This document shows positions 57,728 through 64,000 of a stretch of DNA of 64,000 bases, in pieces. Below the pieces are notes generated by a model. That model was not told where the DNA came from. It did not search any database and saw only the letters and a list, made by a program, of their open reading frames with translations. Position numbers and translations under genes: made by a program. How positions within the stretch are numbered: the stretch's first letter is position 1; each line of letters begins with the position of its first letter. The stretch is from an uncultured Chitinophagaceae bacterium (GTDB lineage Bacteria > Bacteroidota > Bacteroidia > Chitinophagales > Chitinophagaceae): NCBI GenBank assembly GCA_937862815.1, contig CALMED010000017.1:1-64000 (forward strand), in the 5' to 3' direction.

Positions 57728-58792
57728 CTATCGTTTACTGTACTGTTCGTCGTAATAATGCTGGTAATCGCCGCTGGTTACATGCCGCACCCATTCGTCA
57801 TTGGTGAGGTACCAATCCACTGTTTTCTCCAGGCCCTCTTCAAACTGCAGCGATGGCGACCAGCCCAGTTCGCGGTTCAGCTTGGTGGCGTCAATGGCGT
57901 AGCGCAGATCATGGCCCGGCCGGTCGGTTACATAAGTGATGAGCTGGGCGCTGGCACCTGCGGGACGGTTCAGTTTTTTGTCCATGATGCGGCAGAGCAG
58001 GTGCACCAGGTCAATGTTTTTCCATTCATTGAATCCTCCCACATTATAACTTTCTCCCAACTTTCCCTTGTGAAAAATCACATCAATGGCACGGGCATGA
58101 TCTTCCACGTACAACCAGTCGCGTACATTCTCTCCCTTGCCATACACAGGCAGCGGCTTGTTGTTGCGGATGTTATTAATCATGAGGGGGATCAGCTTTT
58201 CCGGAAAATGATGCGAACCGTAGTTGTTGCTGCAGTTGCTCAGCACCACGGGCATGCCGTAGGTATCGTGGTAGGCCCGTACAAAATGATCCGATGCGGC
58301 TTTGGAAGCCGAGTACGGACTGTGGGGATCGTAGGGAGTTGTTTCTGTAAAGAACCCGGTGTCGCCGAGGCTGCCGTACACTTCATCGGTGGAAACGTGG
58401 TAAAACAGTTTACCGGCAAATGATCCCTGCCAATGGGTGCGGCAGGCGTTGAGCAGGATGGCGGTACCCAGTACGTTCGTACGCACAAAAGCGAGCGGGT
58501 CTTTGATGCTGCGGTCAACATGACTTTCGGCTGCGAGGTGGATCACCGCGTCAAATGCATACTTGCGGAAGAGGGCATCCACAGCAGCCTCACCGGTGAT
58601 ATCAAGTCGCTCAAAAAGGTAGTTGTCCGCATCCTGGATGTCCTTGAGGTTTTCGAGGTTGCCGGCATAGGTGAGCGCATCGCCGTTCACGATGCGGTAA
58701 GCAGGGTATTTCGTTACAAACAGCCGCACCACGTGGCTGCCGATGAAACCGGCGCCGCCGGTGATCAGGATGGTTTTTTCAGGTGTGTGCAT
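57728..58792 (-). CDS. rfbB: dTDP-glucose 4,6-dehydratase
   Basis: RmlB converts dTDP-glucose to dTDP-4-keto-6-deoxyglucose. The 354-residue extended SDR has TGGAGFIGSH (11-20), HLAAESHVDRSI, VSTDEVYG (active-site Asp136, Glu137) and Tyr160/Lys164 in YSASK. RDWLYVEDHARAI follows. Its ATG overlaps the stop of the upstream dehydrogenase (ATGA), so the two are translationally coupled. rfbA, normally beside it, is not in the window. Confidence 0.96.
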   Translation of the reverse strand: MHTPEKTILITGGAGFIGSHVVRLFVTKYPAYRIVNGDALTYAGNLENLKDIQDADNYLFERLDITGEAAVDALFRKYAFDAVIHLAAESHVDRSIKDPLAFVRTNVLGTAILLNACRTHWQGSFAGKLFYHVSTDEVYGSLGDTGFFTETTPYDPHSPYSASKAASDHFVRAYHDTYGMPVVLSNCSNNYGSHHFPEKLIPLMINNIRNNKPLPVYGKGENVRDWLYVEDHARAIDVIFHKGKLGESYNVGGFNEWKNIDLVHLLCRIMDKKLNRPAGASAQLITYVTDRPGHDLRYAIDATKLNRELGWSPSLQFEEGLEKTVDWYLTNDEWVRHVTSGDYQHYYDEQYSKR

Positions 58793-60081
58793 CAGAGACT
58801 CCAGTATTTTCGGTTCGTGATTTGATTCCGGTAGAGGCCTTTCAGATCGGCCACCAGGCCGTGTTCATATGTGATGGAGGCGAAGTAATCCGACCCAAGC
58901 GCCTTGTAATCCGCATGCGGCACCGCCAGTACCACGGCATTGTATTTGTCGCTGAGCTGAGCACAAAGCCCAAAGCCGTATTCATGCCGCAGTTCTTCGT
59001 CGGATGCATGCGGATCCACCACATCCACCTGCAGCGAAAAGGCCTTCAGCTCCTGTACCAGGGCCGCCACTTTGGAGTTGCGTATATCGCTTACATTCTC
59101 CTTAAAGGTGGTACCCATCACCAGCACCCGTGCATCGGCCACATTGGCGGTATGACCTATCAGGTGCTGTACCACTTTTTTGGCCACATAGGCCGGCATG
59201 CCATCGTTGATCACCCGCCCCGCCAGGATCACCCGGGCGTCATAGCCCAGCTTACCGGCTTTGTAGGTAAGATAATACGGATCCACTCCAATGCAATGCC
59301 CGCCCACCAGGCCGGGCTGGAAACGGAGAAAGTTCCATTTGGTGCCGGCGGCCTCCAGCACTTCAAAGGTGTTGATGTCCATCCGGTCGAAAATGATGGA
59401 CAGTTCATTCATCAACGCGATGTTCAGATCCCGTTGCGTGTTTTCAATGATCTTGGCCGCCTCCGCCACTTTGATGGACGAAGCGCGGTGAACGCCGGCA
59501 GTTACCACTATTTCGTAGGTACGGGCAATTACGTCGGTAGCTTCTTCATCGCTGCCGCTCACCACTTTGATGATTTTGGCAAGGGTATGCTCCTTATCAC
59601 CGGGGTTGATCCGTTCGGGCGAATAGCCCAGCTTGAAATCTGCTCCCAGCTTCAGCCCGCTGAGCGATTCAATGATGGGCAGACAATCCTCTTCAGTACA
59701 GCCGGGGTAAACGGTGGATTCATACACCACGTAGTCGCCTTTGCTGAGTACTTTACCGATGGTCTCAGAAGCCCGGGTTACAGGCACCAGGTCGGGTTGG
59801 TTGTGTTCGTCTACCGGGGTGGGTACCGCCACAATATAAAAGGAAGCTTCCCGCAATACGTCGAGGGAATCGGTGAACACGATGTCGCATCCTGCAAAAG
59901 CTCCGGCCTCCAGTTCGTTGCTGGGGTCAATGCCCTGCCGCATGAGTGCTATGCGCTGGCTGTTGATGTCGAACCCAATCACCGGCACGTGACGGGCAAA
60001 CTCCAATGCAATGGGAAGGCCCACATAGCCCAGGCCTATAACGGCCAGCTTCTTTTCCTTTCGTAATAACTGTTCTACCAT
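58792..60081 (-). CDS. Nucleotide-sugar dehydrogenase, WbpA/TviB-type
   Basis: The 429-residue enzyme belongs to the UDP-glucose/GDP-mannose dehydrogenase family: IGLGYVGLPIA for NAD, VVYESTVYPG, ERINPGD, catalytic Cys263 in GLVGGHCIGVDPYY. The GGHCIGVDPYYLT form is typical of enzymes that oxidise UDP-N-acetylhexosamines (UDP-GalNAcA or UDP-ManNAcA makers) rather than UDP-glucose. The second dehydrogenase at 61106 covers UDP-glucose. Exact substrate is inferred. Overlaps rfbB by one base. Confidence 0.88.
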   Translation of the reverse strand: MVEQLLRKEKKLAVIGLGYVGLPIALEFARHVPVIGFDINSQRIALMRQGIDPSNELEAGAFAGCDIVFTDSLDVLREASFYIVAVPTPVDEHNQPDLVPVTRASETIGKVLSKGDYVVYESTVYPGCTEEDCLPIIESLSGLKLGADFKLGYSPERINPGDKEHTLAKIIKVVSGSDEEATDVIARTYEIVVTAGVHRASSIKVAEAAKIIENTQRDLNIALMNELSIIFDRMDINTFEVLEAAGTKWNFLRFQPGLVGGHCIGVDPYYLTYKAGKLGYDARVILAGRVINDGMPAYVAKKVVQHLIGHTANVADARVLVMGTTFKENVSDIRNSKVAALVQELKAFSLQVDVVDPHASDEELRHEYGFGLCAQLSDKYNAVVLAVPHADYKALGSDYFASITYEHGLVADLKGLYRNQITNRKYWSL

Positions 60082-60111
60082 GTTGCTGTTGTTACCGGGT
60101 ATCCCGGCGGG

Positions 60112-61095
60112 TTACTTCAGGCTTACAAATTCCTTCGGCTGCTTCACCCACTCTTCGGGCGGAAGGTTCTTGAAATAATCGTAGGTGATTTTCAAGCCTT
60201 CGCTGCGGGCCACGTTCGGTTCCCAACCCAGTATATCCCGGGCCTTGGTGATGTCGGGCTTGCGTTGTTTGGGATCATCCACCGGCAAAGGTTTGTACAC
60301 GATCTTTTGCTCTGTGCCGGTGAGTTTGATCACCTCTTCCGCAAATTCCTTGAGGGTGATTTCTGCGGGGTTGCCGATGTTCACCGGCAGGTCGTAATCA
60401 CTCATCAGCAGTCGGTAAATACCTTCCACAAGATCGTCTACATAACAGAAGCTGCGGGTCTGGCTGCCATCGCCAAACACGGTGAGGTCTTCACCCCGCA
60501 GGGCCTGCCCGATGAAAGCCGGCAGGGCACGGCCGTCGTTGAGCCGCATCCGCGGTCCGTAGGTGTTGAAGATCCGGATGATGCGGGTCTCCACACCGTG
60601 AAACCGGTTGTAGGCCATGGTGATACTTTCCATGAAGCGCTTGGCCTCGTCGTACACGCCGCGGGGCCCCACCGGGTTTACGTTGCCCCAGTACTCTTCC
60701 GTTTGCGGATGCACCAGCGGATCGCCATACACTTCCGAGGTGGATGCCACGAGGATGCGGGCGCCCTTAGCTTTCGCCAAGCCAAGGCAGTTATGTGTTC
60801 CGTGCGCTCCCACTTTCAGGGTTTGAATGGGAATCTTGAGGTAGTCAATGGGACTGGCCGGCGAGGCAAAATGAAGGATGTAATCGAGCCGGCCCGGCAC
60901 GTGAATGAACTTGGTAACATCGTGGTGATAGAACTCAAACTGTTCGAGCCTGAACAGGTGTTCGATGTTCTTCAGGTCACCCGTGATGAGGTTGTCCATG
61001 CCAATCACATGGTATCCCTCTTTAATAAAGCGGTCGCAGAGGTGCGAACCCAGGAACCCGGCCGCGCCGGTGATGAGAATACGTTTACGGTCCAT
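60112..61095 (-). CDS. UDP-glucuronate decarboxylase (UDP-xylose synthase)
   Basis: UXS decarboxylates UDP-glucuronate to UDP-xylose. The 327-residue SDR protein has [13 protein letters not shown] (8-20), [20 protein letters not shown] and Tyr148/Lys152 in GVYDEAKR, plus [10 protein letters not shown]: all hallmarks of the UXS subgroup. It lies ten bases after the UDP-glucose dehydrogenase gene, so substrate and enzyme are made together. Confidence 0.93.
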   Translation of the reverse strand: MDRKRILITGAAGFLGSHLCDRFIKEGYHVIGMDNLITGDLKNIEHLFRLEQFEFYHHDVTKFIHVPGRLDYILHFASPASPIDYLKIPIQTLKVGAHGTHNCLGLAKAKGARILVASTSEVYGDPLVHPQTEEYWGNVNPVGPRGVYDEAKRFMESITMAYNRFHGVETRIIRIFNTYGPRMRLNDGRALPAFIGQALRGEDLTVFGDGSQTRSFCYVDDLVEGIYRLLMSDYDLPVNIGNPAEITLKEFAEEVIKLTGTEQKIVYKPLPVDDPKQRKPDITKARDILGWEPNVARSEGLKITYDYFKNLPPEEWVKQPKEFVSLK

Positions 61096-61105
61096 CGGTG
61101 TTTGA

Positions 61106-62419
61106 TTATTGGGTGACAGGTATGCGGCCGACGCTTTCGTAATGGTACCCCAGCGCTTTCATCTGGGTGGCATCAAATACGTTTCGTCCGTCAAAAATTA
61201 CTTTTTGCTTAAGTACGGTGGAGATTTTTTCAAATTCGGGGGTGCGGAACTCGCTCCACTCGGTAGCGATGATGAGGGCATCGGCGCCGGTGAGTGCTTC
61301 GTACTGGCTGGCGGCATAGTCAATGCGGTCGCCCACCAATTGCTTCACGTTGGGCATGGCTTCGGGATCGAAGGCACAAACCGTTGCCCCGGCAGCTGTG
61401 AGCGCATCAATCATGTAGAGGGCCGGCGCTTCCCGGATATCGTCGGTATTGGGCTTGAAGGCCAGTCCCCACAGGGCAAAACGACGTCCCTGCAGGTCGC
61501 CGTTGAAAAAGGCTTTGATCTTGGGCAGCAGAAACAGTTTCTGGTCTTCGTTCACCTTCATCACCGCGTTGAGGATTTCGAATTCATACTGTACTTCAGT
61601 GGATGACTTCACCAGGGCCTGCACATCTTTGGGGAAGCAACTGCCGCCGTACCCGATGCCGGGGAAGAGGAAGCGTTTGCCGATGCGGTCGTCGCTGCCG
61701 ATGCCTTTGCGCACCATGTCCACATCTGCACCCAGGCGTTCGCAGAGGCGGGCAATTTCATTCATGAAAGAAATTTTCACGGCCAGGAAGGAATTGGCTG
61801 CATACTTGGTGAGCTCCGCGCTTTTCTCATCCATGAAGATGATGGGATTGCCGCTGCGTACGAAGGGGGCATAGAGTTCGTTCATCACCTTGCGGGCCTG
61901 TTCGTCGGAGGTGCCCACCACCACGCGGTCGGGCTTCATGAAGTCGTCCACGGCCACCCCCTCCCGCAGGAACTCGGGGTTGCTCACTACGGCAAAATCC
62001 CCGCTGTAGTTACGGGCGATGGCGTCCCGCACTTTGTCGGCCGTACCAACGGGTACGGTACTTTTATCTACAATCACTTTGAAACCGGTCAGCAGTTTGC
62101 CCAGGTCATCGGCCACGCCGAGGATGTATTTGAGGTCGGCGCTGCCATCTTCTCCCGGCGGCGTGGGCAGGGCCAGGAATACAATTTGTGCATCCTGAAT
62201 CCCCTCGGCCAGGCTGGTGGTGAAATGCAGGCGCCCCTCTTTAAGGTTGCGCAGAAAGATCTTTTCGAGGCCGGGTTCGTAGATGGTGATCTGGCCATTG
62301 GAGAGTTTTTCCACTTTGGTGCGGTCAATGTCCACGCAGGTGACCTGGTTGCCGGTTTCCGCGAAACAGGTACCGGTAACCAATCCAACATAGCCGGTGC
62401 CAACAACTGCAATTTTCAT
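61106..62419 (-). CDS. UDP-glucose 6-dehydrogenase
   Basis: It oxidises UDP-glucose twice to UDP-glucuronate with two NAD+. The 437-residue protein has [34 protein letters not shown] and the catalytic Cys261 in [10 protein letters not shown], the UGD signature. It feeds the downstream UDP-xylose synthase and any glucuronic-acid polymer. Gap to the aminotransferase gene upstream is 43 bases. Confidence 0.95.
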   Translation of the reverse strand: MKIAVVGTGYVGLVTGTCFAETGNQVTCVDIDRTKVEKLSNGQITIYEPGLEKIFLRNLKEGRLHFTTSLAEGIQDAQIVFLALPTPPGEDGSADLKYILGVADDLGKLLTGFKVIVDKSTVPVGTADKVRDAIARNYSGDFAVVSNPEFLREGVAVDDFMKPDRVVVGTSDEQARKVMNELYAPFVRSGNPIIFMDEKSAELTKYAANSFLAVKISFMNEIARLCERLGADVDMVRKGIGSDDRIGKRFLFPGIGYGGSCFPKDVQALVKSSTEVQYEFEILNAVMKVNEDQKLFLLPKIKAFFNGDLQGRRFALWGLAFKPNTDDIREAPALYMIDALTAAGATVCAFDPEAMPNVKQLVGDRIDYAASQYEALTGADALIIATEWSEFRTPEFEKISTVLKQKVIFDGRNVFDATQMKALGYHYESVGRIPVTQ

Positions 62420-62462
62420 CGTAACTGTGCCTGCCCGTAAGGGGGCGGCGTCCTTTTAATCG

Positions 62463-63611
62463 TTAGTTCTGGTTTAAGTAGTTTAAAACATGTCCGGTGA
62501 TGTAGTTCTGCTGCTCCGCGTCCAGTTCGGTATGGATGGGCAATGACACCACACGGTCAGTGAGCCAATCGGTTACCGGCAGATCAAAGGCGGCGCCTCC
62601 GAAGGCATCGAACATTTTCTGGCGGTGGGCCGGCACGGGATAATAGATCATGGAGGGCACCTGGTGCCGGGCCAGGTACTCGGTGAGACCGTTCCGCACG
62701 CGGGCCACATCGGGATAGCCATCGAGGATCAGCGTGTACTGGTGAAACACATGGTGGCTCCACGCAGCCCGGTAAGGCGTCTGGATGTGCGGGTGGCCGG
62801 CAAACGCGGCATCGTACACATCGGCTGCCTTGCGCCGGTTGATGATGTATTGATCCAGGTGCCGCAGTTTGATGCGCAGGATGGCTGCCTGCACGGTGTC
62901 GAGCCGGGAATTGCATCCCACCAGGTCGTGGTAATACCGTACTTTCTGGCCGTGATTGGCTACCATACGAAGGCGCTCCGCCAAGGTGTCGTCGTTGGTA
63001 AACATCGCTCCGCCGTCGCCGTAGCAACCCAGGTTCTTCGAGGGAAAGAAAGAGGTGCACCCCACCGTACCGATGGTACCGGTTTTACGGGCGCTGCCGT
63101 CGGCGCAGAAATAGTCGCCCCCAATGGCCTGGGCGTTGTCTTCAACAACAAACAGATTGTGTTCGGCCGCTATGTCCATGATTTCCTGCATGGGCGCTGC
63201 ATGACCGTAGAGGTGTACCGGTACTATGGCTTTGGTGCGGGGCGTGATGGCTTTGCGAAGGGCGTCGGGGTCCATGCAGAAGGTGCGGGGATCCACTTCC
63301 ACAAACACCGGTTTGAGGCGCAGTAAAGCCACCACTTCGGTGGTGGCGATGTAGGTAAAGGAAGGTGTGATCACCTCGTCGCCGGGTTGCAGGTCGAGGG
63401 CCATCATGGCAATCTGGAGGGCGTCGGTGCCGTTGGCGCAGGGGATGGTGTGCTTTACCCCCAGGTAGTCACTCATCTCCCGTGCAAAATCCTGCACGGG
63501 TTTCCCGTTGATGAACGCCGAGCTTTCCAGCACCTCCACTACGGCGGCATCCACCTCCTGTTTGATGTGCTGGTACTGCTGTTTCAGGTCCACCATTTGA
63601 ATCGGCCTCAT
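62463..63611 (-). CDS. DegT/DnrJ/EryC1/StrS sugar aminotransferase
   Basis: This PLP enzyme aminates a keto-sugar nucleotide. The 382-residue protein has ANGTDALQIAM, DEVITPSFTYIAT, VEDNAQAIGG (Asp158) and the PLP lysine Lys192 in FFPSKNLGCYGDGG. The motif set resembles WbpE-like enzymes that act on a UDP-3-keto-hexuronate, which would fit the neighbouring WbpA-like dehydrogenase, but the substrate is uncertain. Met6 is another start. It is first in the operon; TACTTTCG at 63640-63633 is a possible -7 element. Confidence 0.9.
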   Translation of the reverse strand: MRPIQMVDLKQQYQHIKQEVDAAVVEVLESSAFINGKPVQDFAREMSDYLGVKHTIPCANGTDALQIAMMALDLQPGDEVITPSFTYIATTEVVALLRLKPVFVEVDPRTFCMDPDALRKAITPRTKAIVPVHLYGHAAPMQEIMDIAAEHNLFVVEDNAQAIGGDYFCADGSARKTGTIGTVGCTSFFPSKNLGCYGDGGAMFTNDDTLAERLRMVANHGQKVRYYHDLVGCNSRLDTVQAAILRIKLRHLDQYIINRRKAADVYDAAFAGHPHIQTPYRAAWSHHVFHQYTLILDGYPDVARVRNGLTEYLARHQVPSMIYYPVPAHRQKMFDAFGGAAFDLPVTDWLTDRVVSLPIHTELDAEQQNYITGHVLNYLNQN

Positions 63612-63713
63612 GTGCTGTGTGTTAAACGGCTGCGAAAGTACGTGAAAAATACGGTATCCCCTTAGACAGGCGGCCGGTCAACGGTCAAGTTTTCGTTACC
63701 CATTTCATTGGCT

Positions 63714-63721
63714 TAGTTTTG
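63714..63721 (+). promoter_or_regulatory. -7 element directly before waaA
   Basis: TAGTTTTG is a perfect TAnnTTTG match ending six bases before the ATG, so the transcript would be leaderless or nearly so. Confidence 0.5.
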
Positions 63722-63726
63722 CCGGA

Positions 63727-64000
63727 ATGATTGTCTTTTACCACCTGTTCCGGATGCTGTACCGGGGCGCCATCGGGATAGCCGCCCTCTGGGAGCCCAA
63801 GGCCCGCCGCTGGGTGCAAGGCCGCCGCAACTGGAAAGAGCAGCTGGCAGCCGCGGGATTCGATGGCCGGTCTGCGGACACGGTGTGGATGCACTGCGCC
63901 TCATTGGGCGAATTTGAACAGGGCCGCCCGGTACTGGAGGCGCTGCGGAAGGCCTATCCCACCCTGCGCATCCTGGTAACCTTTTTCTCTCCGTCGGGCT
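63727..64000 (+). CDS. waaA: 3-deoxy-D-manno-octulosonic acid transferase (3' partial)
   Basis: WaaA adds Kdo to lipid A at the inner membrane. Only the first 91 codons are in the window: an N-terminal hydrophobic anchor (FYHLFRMLYRGAIGIAALW), RNWKEQL, then the family signature MHCASLGEFEQGRPVLEAL with the catalytic Glu, and ILVTFFSPSG at the edge. It is transcribed divergently from the nucleotide-sugar operon, a fitting lipopolysaccharide neighbour. Confidence 0.92.
   Translation, partial: MIVFYHLFRMLYRGAIGIAALWEPKARRWVQGRRNWKEQLAAAGFDGRSADTVWMHCASLGEFEQGRPVLEALRKAYPTLRILVTFFSPSG

Noticed and set aside
57002..60066. Long plus-strand frames opposite rfbC, rfbB and the dehydrogenase
   Set aside because: They are antisense shadows of well-supported enzymes, with no recognisable motifs.

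Overview
The window reads as chromosomal DNA of a Bacteroidota bacterium, most likely Chitinophagales/Chitinophagaceae. The reasons are type IX secretion system (T9SS) sorting domains, a PorU2-type sortase beside a PorV/PorQ-like protein, Bacteroidota promoters (TTTG, about 19-21 bases, TAnnTTTG) in front of stable-RNA and ribosomal genes, and almost no Shine-Dalgarno sequences, with rpsU as a clear exception. I saw no phage, insertion sequence, CRISPR array or defence island. This is mostly core genome with some accessory surface biology.

Layout. 1-4958: two secreted T9SS cargo proteins, the first cut by the window edge. 5068-10943: an L,D-transpeptidase lipoprotein, an aldo/keto reductase, a lipid kinase, an ArnT/PMT-like membrane glycosyltransferase and a DPM1-like glycosyltransferase. 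10971-16578: a complete rRNA operon on the minus strand (16S, tRNA-Ile, tRNA-Ala, 23S, 5S) with tandem promoters, a terminator and a tRNA-like relic in the spacer. 16579-31796: truA, a DUF4476 protein, an M1 aminopeptidase, a LemA-LemA-TPM-TPM gene set, pgk and gap, tRNA-Glu, a beta-CASP metallo-beta-lactamase protein, a DUF4442 protein, a membrane-anchored papain-like protease and lysA.

31904-41032: a translation block on the minus strand. In transcription order it is rpsU, xerC, hpf, tRNA-Thr, tRNA-Tyr, tRNA-Gly, tRNA-Thr, tuf, tRNA-Trp, secE, nusG, rplK, rplA, rplJ, rplL. After a terminator come atpG and scpB. rpoB and rpoC do not follow rplL. 41137-49578: ribE, a GtrB-like glycosyltransferase, an empty repeat-bearing gap, PorU2 and its PorV/PorQ-like partner. 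49792-56198: tyrS, a divergent cyanophycinase/cyanophycin synthetase pair, an MFS transporter and tRNA-Gln. 56207-63611: a seven-gene minus-strand operon for nucleotide sugars (DegT aminotransferase, UDP-glucose dehydrogenase, UDP-xylose synthase, a second nucleotide-sugar dehydrogenase, rmlB, rmlC, rmlD) for surface polysaccharide. 63727-end: start of waaA (Kdo transferase).

The observations I rank highest are the strong, well-spaced Shine-Dalgarno in front of rpsU, which fits S21 autoregulation through anti-Shine-Dalgarno sequestration; an AGTTCTTT boxA-like element repeated on the transcribed strand of the rRNA operon, the tRNA-tuf operon, the hpf leader and the rplK leader; the compositionally mosaic, repeat-built T9SS cargo gene; and the cyanophycin locus with an apparent TTG start.
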